From: Planctomycetota bacterium
GTDB lineage: Bacteria > Planctomycetota > Phycisphaerae > WQYP01
Length of the DNA: 5,740 nt
Direction: 5' to 3'
NCBI GenBank assembly: GCA_021838985.1
Contig: JAKCCC010000149.1
Span: forward strand, 1-5,740
Shown here: positions 1-5,710 of the stretch, one piece after another
Position numbering within the stretch: position 1 is the stretch's first letter
How the letters are laid out: every line of letters begins with the position of its first letter
Translations under genes and position numbers: made by a program
Notes under the pieces: generated by a model
Databases searched by the model: none
Told to the model about the DNA's origin: nothing
What the model saw: only the letters and a program-made list of their open reading frames with translations

Positions 1-2706
1 TTCCGATCTGGTGTCCAGGACATCCTCCGGCTTCAGATTATTCCCGATGAGGAAAAGGGCCATATCGCCGACGACTTTGCTGGAAGGCGTCACTTTAACG
101 ATATCGCCAAACAGTTGATTCACACGGGCATACATGGCCGTGATTTCATTCCAACGCTCGGCCAGGCCGAGGCTGCGCGCCTGCACCCGCAGGTTGGTGT
201 ACTGGCCGCCGGGCATTTCGTGTTCATAGACGGAGGCGGTCCCGGCCAACATGCCTTCCTCAAAGGGTTGATAAAAACGGCGTACGGCCTCCCAATAATC
301 CGCCAGATGGGCCAGGGCCTTCGGGGCCAGCCCTGTGGCGCGGGGTGTGCCGGCCAGGGCGGCCACCAGGGAATTCAAATTCGGCTGGCTGGTCAGGCCG
401 CTAAGGGAACTGATGGCCGCGTCGGCGATGTCCACGCCGGCTTCGGCGGCGAACAGAATACTGGCCGCCTGCACGCCCGCGGTGTCATGGGTGTGGAAAT
501 GGATGGGCAGGCCGACGTGCTCGCGCAAGGCCCGGACCAATCGGCCGGCGGCGAACGGCTTGCACAGGCCCGCCATATCTTTAATGGCCAGGATATGAGC
601 GCCGGCCTTTTCCAGTTCCCCGGCCATTTTTACGTAATAGGACAAACCATATTTCGGACGCCGCGCCTCCAGCAAATCACCGGTGTAACAAATCGCCGCC
701 TCCAGCACGGCGCCGCTCTCCAGCACCGCGTCCATGGCCACCCGCATGTTGCGCGTCCAGTTTAACGAGTCGAATACCCGGAAAATGTCGATACCGTGGG
801 CGGCCGCGGTACGGACGAAAAACCGCACGACATTGTCGGGGTAATTGCGATAGCCGACGGCGTTACTGGCGCGGAGCAGCATCTGAAACGGGATGTTGGG
901 AATTTTCCCGCGCAGGCGGTCCAGGCGGTCCCAGGGGTCTTCGTGCAGGAAACGCAGGGCGGAATCGAACGTGGCGCCGCCCCACATCTCCAGACTGAAC
1001 AGGTTCGGTAAAAGATGGGCTATCGGTGCGGCGGCGGTCAGCATGTCCGCGGTGCGCAGGCGTGTGGCCAGCAGGGACTGGTGGGCGTCGCGCATGGTGG
1101 TGTCGGTGAAAAACAGCGGCTTTTGGCCCCGCACCCATTGGGCGAAGGCGCGCGGCCCCATGGCCTTAAGCCGGTCGCGCAGTCCCGGAGGCGGACTGGT
1201 GGCGGCATACGGTATCGGCGCCGGCGCCGCCATACTGGAAAGGTCCGGCGGCTTTTTCACGTCCGGCGAGCCGTTGACCATCAGCTCGCCCAGGAAGCTA
1301 AGCAATTTGGTGGCGCGATCGCGGCGGACGGCAAAGCGAAACAAGGCCGGGGTGTCATCGATGAACGTCGTCGTGGCCTGCCCGGAAAGGAACGTGGGAT
1401 GCCGGACCAGGTTCTCCAGGAAAGGAATGTTGGTTTTAACCCCGCGCACCCGGAACTCCGCCAACGCGCGCAACACCCGCGCGGCGGTCTCCTGGAGATT
1501 CGGCGCGTAGCAGGTCAGCTTCACCAGCAGCGAATCGAAGTAGGGCGTAATGACCGCCCCGGCGTAAGCGGTGCCGCCGTCCAGGCGCACGCCGAATCCG
1601 GCGGGAGAGCGATAGGTGCTCAGGCGACCATAATCCGGCACGAAATGATTCGCGGGGTCTTCCGTGGTGATGCGGCATTGCAACGCCACGTGGCGGACGG
1701 AGATTTGCTCCTGGGGCGGAATATGCAGCGGCGCTTCATGCAGACGGTGCCCCTGGGCGATTAAAATCTGGGCCTTCACCAAATCGATGCCGGTGACAAT
1801 TTCGGTGACCGTATGTTCCACTTGGATGCGCGGATTGACCTCGATAAAAAAAAATTCGCCGGTGGCGGTATCCAGCAGAAATTCGACGGTGCCGGCATTT
1901 TGATAGCCGACCTGCCGGCCGATGGCCAGCGCGGTGGCGCACATTTTTTGCCGCAGCTGGGGGTCCAGGCCGAGGCATGGGGCGATTTCCACCACTTTCT
2001 GATGCCGCCGCTGCACGGAGCAATCGCGCTCGAACAGATGCACCAATTGGCCATGCTGATCGCCGAGGATCTGCACCTCGATATGCTTGGCCCGCGGAAT
2101 ATAACGTTCCAGGAATACCTCGGGGCGGCCGAAGGCGGCAGCCGCCTCGCGCTCGGCTTCCTGCAGTCGTCCGGTCAGTTCGGCCGCGGACGCCGCCACC
2201 CGCATGCCGCGGCCGCCGCCCCCAAAGCTGGCTTTGATAATCAGGGGAAATCCGATTTCGTGGGCGCGGCGGCGGATCTCGGCGGCATCGGTCAGGCCGT
2301 GTTCGGTGCCCGGCAGGATCGGAGCGCCCGCCTGACGGGCGATGCGCCGGGCCGCGGTTTTGTCGCCTAAAGCGCTTAAGATTTTCGGCGGTGGGCCGAC
2401 AAAGGTAATGCCGGCTTCGGCACAGGCGGCGGCGAAGGCGGGATTTTCCGCCAGAAACCCATAGCCGGGATGGATGGCGTCGACGCCGTGGCGCCGGGCC
2501 GTCTCGACGATGGCGCCGATGTTGAGGTAATTTTTGACCGGGGCGTCCGGGCCGCCGATCTGATATGACTCATCCGCCTTGAAGCGATGCAGGCTATAGC
2601 GGTCTTCGTAACTGTAGATCGCCACGGTGGCCAGGCCCAGTTCGGTGGCGGCGCGGAAAACGCGAATGGCGATTTCACTGCGATTGGCGACCAGCAGCTT
2701 TTTCAT
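1..2706 (-). CDS. pyc: Pyruvate carboxylase, N-terminal 902 residues (3' end outside window)
   Basis: Biotin- and ATP-dependent carboxylation of pyruvate to oxaloacetate, the cytoplasmic anaplerotic step. I translated the frame from ATG 2706 to the window edge: 902 codons, no stop or frameshift. Biotin carboxylase (about 1-455) starts MKKLLVANRSEIAIRVFRAA. It has the ATP-grasp glycine loop KASFGGGGRGMR (158-169), QRRHQK (232-237), E275, EVNPRIQVEH (289-298) and R345. A Pro/Ala-rich linker (about 478-508) follows. The carboxyltransferase domain has TDTTMRDAHQ (534-543; D540 metal ligand), R612, the lysine that is carbamylated in the family (K709 in AIKDMAGLCKP), metal ligands H738 and H740 in HFHTHD, YEHEMPGGQYTNL (827-839) and T873. 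Family length is about 1150 residues, so the C-terminal part with the biotinyl-lysine domain lies to the left of the window. GGAG at 2717-2720 is 10 nt before the ATG. The regulator gene ends 40 nt upstream on the same strand. The fused BC-CT order identifies the single-chain enzyme rather than the two-subunit form or oxaloacetate decarboxylase alpha. Confidence 0.97.
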   Translation of the reverse strand, partial: MKKLLVANRSEIAIRVFRAATELGLATVAIYSYEDRYSLHRFKADESYQIGGPDAPVKNYLNIGAIVETARRHGVDAIHPGYGFLAENPAFAAACAEAGITFVGPPPKILSALGDKTAARRIARQAGAPILPGTEHGLTDAAEIRRRAHEIGFPLIIKASFGGGGRGMRVAASAAELTGRLQEAEREAAAAFGRPEVFLERYIPRAKHIEVQILGDQHGQLVHLFERDCSVQRRHQKVVEIAPCLGLDPQLRQKMCATALAIGRQVGYQNAGTVEFLLDTATGEFFFIEVNPRIQVEHTVTEIVTGIDLVKAQILIAQGHRLHEAPLHIPPQEQISVRHVALQCRITTEDPANHFVPDYGRLSTYRSPAGFGVRLDGGTAYAGAVITPYFDSLLVKLTCYAPNLQETAARVLRALAEFRVRGVKTNIPFLENLVRHPTFLSGQATTTFIDDTPALFRFAVRRDRATKLLSFLGELMVNGSPDVKKPPDLSSMAAPAPIPYAATSPPPGLRDRLKAMGPRAFAQWVRGQKPLFFTDTTMRDAHQSLLATRLRTADMLTAAAPIAHLLPNLFSLEMWGGATFDSALRFLHEDPWDRLDRLRGKIPNIPFQMLLRASNAVGYRNYPDNVVRFFVRTAAAHGIDIFRVFDSLNWTRNMRVAMDAVLESGAVLEAAICYTGDLLEARRPKYGLSYYVKMAGELEKAGAHILAIKDMAGLCKPFAAGRLVRALREHVGLPIHFHTHDTAGVQAASILFAAEAGVDIADAAISSLSGLTSQPNLNSLVAALAGTPRATGLAPKALAHLADYWEAVRRFYQPFEEGMLAGTASVYEHEMPGGQYTNLRVQARSLGLAERWNEITAMYARVNQLFGDIVKVTPSSKVVGDMALFLIGNNLKPEDVLDTRSE

Positions 2707-2716
2707 CGATGAGGAT

Positions 2717-2720
2717 CTCC
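2717..2720 (-). promoter_or_regulatory. Ribosome binding site of pyc
   Basis: GGAG on the minus strand, 10 nt before the ATG at 2706. It lies in the 40-nt gap after the regulator stop codon. It supports the chosen start, which also gives the family-typical N-terminus MKKLLVANR. Confidence 0.6.
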
Positions 2721-2746
2721 GCGCCGGACCTTAAAGCGGCCAGATT

Positions 2747-3190
2747 CTAGCCGAGGTTTCCCGGTTTGCGAAGTCCAGCCGCCCCGCGCCGGTGCGGCGC
2801 CGTCGCGCCGGCCGCCGGCGCGACGCGTGTTCTCAACACGAACTGGATTAACTCTCCCACGCGGCAATGCGCTTCGATCGGATGGCGCAACCGCAGCCCG
2901 GTTTGAAGGCGGTAACGGTTACGGCGCCCACGTCGCCACCGGACCAGGTGGCCGGCTTGCTCCAGCTCGGCGACGATGCGCTGCACGGCGCGCTCCGTAA
3001 TGCCCACCCGCCCGGCCACCTCGCGCAAACGCACCCCCGGCTCCCGCGCCAGGCACAGCAATACATGGCCGTGGTTGCTAAAGAACGTCCATCCCGGCGC
3101 GGCGGCGGCACGCGACCGCGAACCGCGACGGCGTCCACCCTGGCGACTCCGGCCGGGCGGCGGGTGCGATGCCGGGCGACCTGTCACCAT
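2747..3190 (-). CDS. Small winged helix-turn-helix transcriptional regulator
   Basis: Predicted 147-residue DNA-binding protein encoded just ahead of pyc on the same strand. Residues 1-33 are an Arg/Gly/Pro-rich, probably disordered basic tail. Residues 34-107 form a winged helix: WTFFSNHGHVLLCLAREPG is the first helix region, LREVAGRVGITERAVQRIVA (56-75) the helix-turn-helix, ELEQAGHL leads on from it, and VRWRRGRRNRYRL (83-95) is the basic wing. RHPIEAHCRVGELIQ (102-116) matches a conserved ending I recall from a family of small uncharacterised MarR/ArsR-like regulators. The last 30 or so residues are low-complexity. I chose ATG 3190 because GGGAG (3200-3204) sits 9 nt upstream and the fold begins soon after. 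The frame stays open to 3520, but that extra stretch translates the hairpin and repeat region and looks non-coding. The stop lies 40 nt from pyc, so co-transcription is likely. No sensor domain or metal-binding cysteines are visible, and the ligand and target are unknown. Confidence 0.85.
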   Translation of the reverse strand: MVTGRPASHPPPGRSRQGGRRRGSRSRAAAAPGWTFFSNHGHVLLCLAREPGVRLREVAGRVGITERAVQRIVAELEQAGHLVRWRRGRRNRYRLQTGLRLRHPIEAHCRVGELIQFVLRTRVAPAAGATAPHRRGAAGLRKPGNLG

Positions 3191-3199
3191 GATCCCATT

Positions 3200-3204
3200 C
3201 TCCC
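3200..3204 (-). promoter_or_regulatory. Ribosome binding site of the winged-helix regulator
   Basis: GGGAG on the minus strand, 9 nt before the ATG at 3190. It decides between this start and longer in-frame starts up to 3520, which lack comparable support and would translate the structured intergenic DNA. Confidence 0.6.
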
Positions 3205-3379
3205 GTCCGCGCCCGGCGGCGCTGGCTGGACCCGGATGGGGCCGGCCCGCCGGCCGCGGCCACTGAGCGCGGGGCCACGCCCCGGACCCGCCACGACGGC
3301 GGACCCTTCCGCAGTCCCGCGCCCTATCCTTACCATGGACAACGCCTTTTTCCAATATCACCGGGCCGGCCCGGACCCA

Positions 3380-3416
3380 CGAGGGGGGGCCATAATTTGT
3401 GGCGGCCGGCCCCTCG
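3380..3416. repeat. Inverted repeat (potential hairpin)
   Basis: Arms CGAGGGG (3380-3386) and CCCCTCG (3410-3416) pair perfectly. A further 4 bp inside (GGCC 3388-3391 with GGCC 3404-3407) closes a 12-nt loop containing the locally AT-rich ATAATTTG. There is no T-run on either side, so it is not an obvious terminator. Confidence 0.5.
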
Positions 3417-3420
3417 GTCT

Positions 3421-3480
3421 GGCGGGACCGGCATCTTGCCGGTCCGGAGGCGTTATAGCCGGGCTGGAGGTCGGTCCTAC
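3421..3480. repeat. Interspersed hairpin repeat-like element
   Basis: The first half is a near-ideal hairpin: GGACCGGCA (3425-3433), loop TCT, TGCCGGTCC (3437-3445). After a short GGAGGCGTTA spacer, the second half (3456-3480) reads TAGCCGGGCTGGAGG followed by TCGGTCCTAC, a weaker hairpin-like unit that echoes the GGACCG/CGGTCC theme. In one frame the first half encodes TGILPV. From memory, this peptide and the GGCATCTTGCC core recur in spurious proteins predicted from dispersed intergenic repeats of Planctomycetes and Verrucomicrobia. Only one copy is present here, so repeat status depends on that recollection and not on the window. It has no transposase and no visible target-site duplication. 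Confidence 0.5.
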
Positions 3481-3528
3481 CGCCACCATGCCGCCCCACG
3501 ATGGTTACGCCCCGATTCACCGGGCCGC

Positions 3529-3557
3529 TTGACGGGCCGCCGGATCCGCCTTATATT
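3529..3557 (+). promoter_or_regulatory. Sigma-70-like promoter of the idh-purE group
   Basis: TTGACG (3529-3534; 5 of 6 matches to TTGACA), a 17-nt spacer, and TATATT (3552-3557; 5 of 6 matches to TATAAT). Transcription would start near 3564, giving a leader of about 58 nt before the ATG at 3622. A second, perfect TATAAT lies at 3576-3581 but has no matching -35 at the right distance. Confidence 0.6.
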
Positions 3558-3562
3558 GCCGG

Positions 3563-3590
3563 ATAATATACGATATATAATTCGTGTAAT
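3563..3590 (-). promoter_or_regulatory. Possible divergent promoter for the regulator-pyc group
   Basis: On the minus strand, ATTACA (3590-3585; 4 of 6 matches) is separated by 16 nt from TATTAT (3568-3563; 5 of 6 matches). AT-rich sequence produces such matches by chance, and the start codon at 3190 is about 370 nt downstream, so this is tentative. If real, it overlaps the inverted repeat at 3566-3603. Confidence 0.3.
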
Positions 3591-3603
3591 ATGAATCGTA
3601 TAT
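3566..3603. promoter_or_regulatory. Inverted repeat in the idh leader, possible operator
   Basis: Perfect 9-bp arms ATATACGAT (3566-3574) and ATCGTATAT (3595-3603) flank a 20-nt spacer. Inside lies a second, imperfect palindrome, ATTCGTGTAATATGAAT (3580-3596). The element begins at about the predicted transcription start and ends 4 nt before the AAAAGGAG Shine-Dalgarno stretch (3608-3615). It could be a protein-binding site repressing the promoter or a weak RNA hairpin near the ribosome site. Its AT richness stands out sharply from the surrounding GC-rich DNA. Confidence 0.5.
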
Positions 3604-3607
3604 ATGG

Positions 3608-3615
3608 AAAAGGAG
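3608..3615 (+). promoter_or_regulatory. Ribosome binding site of idh
   Basis: AAAAGGAG lies 6 nt before the ATG at 3622. It falls inside the reading frame that would start at ATG 3604, so it decides for 3622. Confidence 0.8.
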
Positions 3616-3621
3616 CAGTTT

Positions 3622-5070
3622 ATGGCGGCGACCCCCATCACCATCGCCCGGGGCGACGGCATCGGTCCGGAAATAATGGACGCCACCCTGCGGGTGTTGG
3701 CGGCGGCGGGCGCGGATCTCGCCCTGGAGGAGATTGAAATCGGCCAGGCCGCTTATCAGCGCGGCTGGAGCGCCGGCATCGACGGGCGGGCCTGGGAGTC
3801 GCTGCGCCGCACCCGGGTGTTTCTGAAAGCCCCGATCACCACGCCCCAGGGTGGCGGGTTCAAGAGCCTTAATGTCACGGTGCGCAAGACCCTGGGGCTG
3901 TTCGCCAATGTCCGTCCCTGCGTCGCCTACCACCCCTTCGTGTTCACCCGCCATCCCGGCATGGACGTGGTCATCGTGCGGGAAAATGAGGAAGACACCT
4001 ATGGGGGCATCGAGCATCGCCAGACCGAAGAGGTGGTCCAGTGCCTAAAGCTCATGTCGCGTCCCGGTTGTGAGCGTATTGTGCGTTACGCTTTCGAATA
4101 CGCCCGCCGTAACGGCCGGCGCAAGGTGACCTGCCTGACCAAAGATAACATCATGAAGCTCACCGATGGTCTGTTCCACCAGGTTTTCGAGACCATCGCC
4201 TCGGAATACCCTGGGTTGGAACATGAACACTGGATCGTCGATATTGGCGCGGCCAAACTGGCCGATTCGCCCACGGCCTTCGACGTGCTCGTGCTGCCGA
4301 ATCTTTACGGCGACATTCTCTCGGACGTGGCGGCGCAAATCGCCGGCTCGGTCGGCCTGGCCGGCTCCGCCAATATCGGACCCCAGGCAGCGATGTTTGA
4401 GGCGATTCACGGCAGCGCGCCGCGTCGGGCCGGCCAAAACCTCGCCAATCCTTCGGGACTCCTGCTGGCGGCGGTCATGCTGCTGCGGCATATCGGCCGG
4501 CCGGAGATAGCGGGCGCCGTGCACAACGCCTGGCTGCGCACCCTTGAGGAGGGTATCCATACCTACGACATCTTCCAAGCGGGGACCAGCCGCATCCGCG
4601 TCGGTACCCGGGAATTCGCCGACGCGGTCATCGCCCGACTCGGTCAGCGGCCCGATACGCTCCAACCCGCGGTCTACACCGCGGGGGAAAGTCCCGTTTT
4701 ACCCGCAGCGGCGCCTCCCCCGCCCGCGGTTAAACGCACCGTCGGCGTGGACGTGTTCGTGCAATGGAGCCCGAGCCAGCGCGACCCTGCTACGCTCGCC
4801 CGCATCCTGGGCGGCCTCAACGGCCACGGGCTGGTGCTGACGATGATCACCAACCGCGGCACCAAAGTGTGGCCGGACGGAATTCCTGAAACCTTCTGTA
4901 CCGACCATTGGCGATGCCGCTTTACCGCCCCCGCCGGCGCCGAGGCAAGTCAGCTGCAAATTGTCAGCCTGCTGCGGCAACTGGCCCAAGCCGAAATCGA
5001 CTTTATCAAGACCGAGCATCTGTGCACTTTCAACGGTGAGCCCGGCTATTCGCTGGGCCAGGGTCAATAA
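3622..5070 (+). CDS. icd: Isocitrate dehydrogenase, Thermus/Rickettsia-type with C-terminal extension
   Basis: Oxidative decarboxylation of isocitrate to 2-oxoglutarate and CO2 in the TCA cycle, cytoplasmic. The protein is 482 residues, close to Rickettsia (about 483) and Thermus (about 496) enzymes and longer than the E. coli type. Visible: ITIARGDGIGPEI near the N-terminus; substrate loop KSLNVTVRKTLGLFANVRP (81-99; S82, N84, R88, R98); VRENEEDTYGG with R120 and catalytic Y127; CLTKDN with catalytic K174; metal-binding D207 (IVDIGAAKL) and NLYGDILSD with D231 and D235; cofactor loop HGSAPRRAGQNLANP (263-277). A Pro/Ala-rich linker (about 358-370) leads to the Thermus-like C-terminal domain: VGVDVFV, MITNRGTKVWPDG (408-420), DHWRCRF and FNGEPGY. 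The loop has Arg-Arg (268-269) where E. coli and Thermus NADP enzymes have Lys-Tyr and NAD enzymes usually Asp-Ile. NADP use is therefore plausible but unproven. 3-Isopropylmalate dehydrogenase is excluded by the substrate loop and the C-terminal domain. The start is at 3622 because of AAAAGGAG just upstream. Confidence 0.93.
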   Translation: MAATPITIARGDGIGPEIMDATLRVLAAAGADLALEEIEIGQAAYQRGWSAGIDGRAWESLRRTRVFLKAPITTPQGGGFKSLNVTVRKTLGLFANVRPCVAYHPFVFTRHPGMDVVIVRENEEDTYGGIEHRQTEEVVQCLKLMSRPGCERIVRYAFEYARRNGRRKVTCLTKDNIMKLTDGLFHQVFETIASEYPGLEHEHWIVDIGAAKLADSPTAFDVLVLPNLYGDILSDVAAQIAGSVGLAGSANIGPQAAMFEAIHGSAPRRAGQNLANPSGLLLAAVMLLRHIGRPEIAGAVHNAWLRTLEEGIHTYDIFQAGTSRIRVGTREFADAVIARLGQRPDTLQPAVYTAGESPVLPAAAPPPPAVKRTVGVDVFVQWSPSQRDPATLARILGGLNGHGLVLTMITNRGTKVWPDGIPETFCTDHWRCRFTAPAGAEASQLQIVSLLRQLAQAEIDFIKTEHLCTFNGEPGYSLGQGQ

Positions 5071-5075
5071 ACACC

Positions 5076-5079
5076 GGAG
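5076..5079 (+). promoter_or_regulatory. Ribosome binding site of purE
   Basis: GGAG lies 7 nt before the ATG at 5087, in the 16-nt gap after the idh stop. It supports the upstream start and therefore the N-terminal extension of PurE. Confidence 0.65.
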
Positions 5080-5086
5080 CACCCGC

Positions 5087-5710
5087 ATGGCCAAGCACGC
5101 AGTGGCATTCGCACGACCACGTTCCGGTACCGCACCGGTGGGGCGGCCGCGGCCGCTCCCGCGGGATGGTCCCCAGCCGGCCCAGGTCCCGCTGGCGGCA
5201 CGGGCTCCGGCCCCCCAGGGAGGAAGCGGCCAGCCTCTGGTGGCAGTGGTCATGGGCAGCTTAACCGACTTCGAATATATGCGCGAATGCGGCACGATCT
5301 TACAAACCCTGGCCATCGTTTATGAGGCGCGCGTGCTGTCCGCACATCGCACCCCCGACGCGATGTTCGACTATGCCGCACAGGCCGCGGAAAAGGGCCT
5401 CCAGGTCATCATCGCCGGTGCCGGCGGCGCCGCCCACCTGCCGGGTATGCTCGCCGCCAAGACGGTCCTGCCCGTCATTGGCGTGCCGATTCCCGCCACC
5501 CCCCTAGCTGGCACGGATTCCCTTCTTTCCATCGCTCAAATGCCTCAAGGAACGCCCGTGGCGACCATGGCTATTGGTCGGCCCGGCGCCGTTAACGCCG
5601 GTCTGCTCGCCGCGGCGATCCTGGCCCTTCATGATCCCGCGCTTCGCCAGCGGCTGCTCCACTATCGCCGCAAGCGTACCGCTGAAGCGCTTTCCGCGAG
5701 GTTGCCATGA
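5087..5710 (+). CDS. purE: N5-carboxyaminoimidazole ribonucleotide mutase (PurE), with N-terminal extension
   Basis: Moves the carboxyl group of N5-CAIR to give CAIR in de novo purine synthesis; class I PurE works after PurK. The protein is 207 residues, against about 160-170 for the family. The catalytic core runs from about residue 50: VAVVMGSLTDFEYM (52-65; S58, D61), VLSAHRTPD (83-91; H87, R88), IIAGAGGAAHLPGM (108-121; H117), VIGVP, DSLLS (144-148), QMPQGTPVATMAIG (151-164). All usual active-site residues are present. Residues 1-46 are Pro/Arg/Ala-rich and not part of the known fold. I kept the ATG at 5087 because GGAG precedes it and no good internal start exists. GTG 5240 would give a family-sized protein, but its nearest purine-rich sequence (5218-5226) is rather far away. 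The gene starts 16 nt after idh with no terminator between, and its stop overlaps the next ATG in ATGA. Co-transcription with both neighbours is likely. Confidence 0.93.
   Translation: MAKHAVAFARPRSGTAPVGRPRPLPRDGPQPAQVPLAARAPAPQGGSGQPLVAVVMGSLTDFEYMRECGTILQTLAIVYEARVLSAHRTPDAMFDYAAQAAEKGLQVIIAGAGGAAHLPGMLAAKTVLPVIGVPIPATPLAGTDSLLSIAQMPQGTPVATMAIGRPGAVNAGLLAAAILALHDPALRQRLLHYRRKRTAEALSARLP
5143..5156. repeat. Perfect 14-bp GC palindrome inside the purE extension
   Basis: GCGGCCGCGGCCGC is identical to its reverse complement. It lies in the part of purE encoding the non-conserved N-terminal extension (Gly-Arg-Pro-Arg-Pro). It is probably a by-product of GC-rich low-complexity coding sequence. 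Confidence 0.4.

Larger units (their letters stand above)
3191..3528. other. GC-rich, structured non-coding region between the divergent groups
   Basis: About 340 bp with no convincing gene. Open frames cross it on both strands, but they translate into Pro/Arg/Gly-rich sequence with no recognisable fold. It contains many GC-only palindromes, such as the perfect CCGGGCCGGCCCGG at 3361-3374, a hairpin at 3380-3416 and a repeat-like element at 3421-3480. If the regulator and pyc are transcribed from the AT-rich promoter area near 3563-3590, this stretch would be a leader of roughly 370 nt. I see no recognisable riboswitch and no hairpin followed by a U-tract. Confidence 0.7.

Noticed and set aside
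115..2370. Several plus-strand open frames (for example 115-765, 1015-1764, 1813-2370).
   Set aside because: They lie opposite the continuous 902-codon pyruvate carboxylase frame, whose conserved motifs span the whole stretch. Their translations have no recognisable domain.
3317..3351. Candidate minus-strand promoter TTGGAA-N17-TAAGGA closer to the regulator.
   Set aside because: The -35 matches 4 of 6 positions but the -10 is very poor. I could not support it over the AT-rich region upstream.
3191..3520. In-frame extension of the winged-helix gene to a start at 3520 (257 residues).
   Set aside because: The added 110 residues are Arg/Gly/Pro-rich translation of the hairpin and repeat region. 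A ribosome site immediately before ATG 3190 and the position of the fold favour the shorter protein.
2867..3532. Plus-strand open frame of 221 codons, and the shorter 2976-3266 frame.
   Set aside because: They are antisense to the winged-helix gene and the palindromic region. The composition is low-complexity and no domain is visible.
3397..3594. Plus-strand 65-codon frame containing TGILPV.
   Set aside because: It is the translation of the repeat-like hairpin element and runs into the AT-rich promoter. It looks like a typical spurious protein from such repeats.
3604..3621. ATG at 3604 as the start of idh, adding MEKEQF.
   Set aside because: It would place the AAAAGGAG Shine-Dalgarno inside the coding sequence and has no ribosome site of its own. 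The ATG at 3622 is ideally spaced.
4961..5086. Upstream in-frame start for purE within the idh coding sequence.
   Set aside because: The added residues overlap the conserved idh C-terminus in another frame. The ATG at 5087 has a proper ribosome site.
4045..5316. Minus-strand frames 4045-4665 and 4699-5316.
   Set aside because: They are antisense shadows of idh and purE, which have complete conserved motifs on the plus strand.
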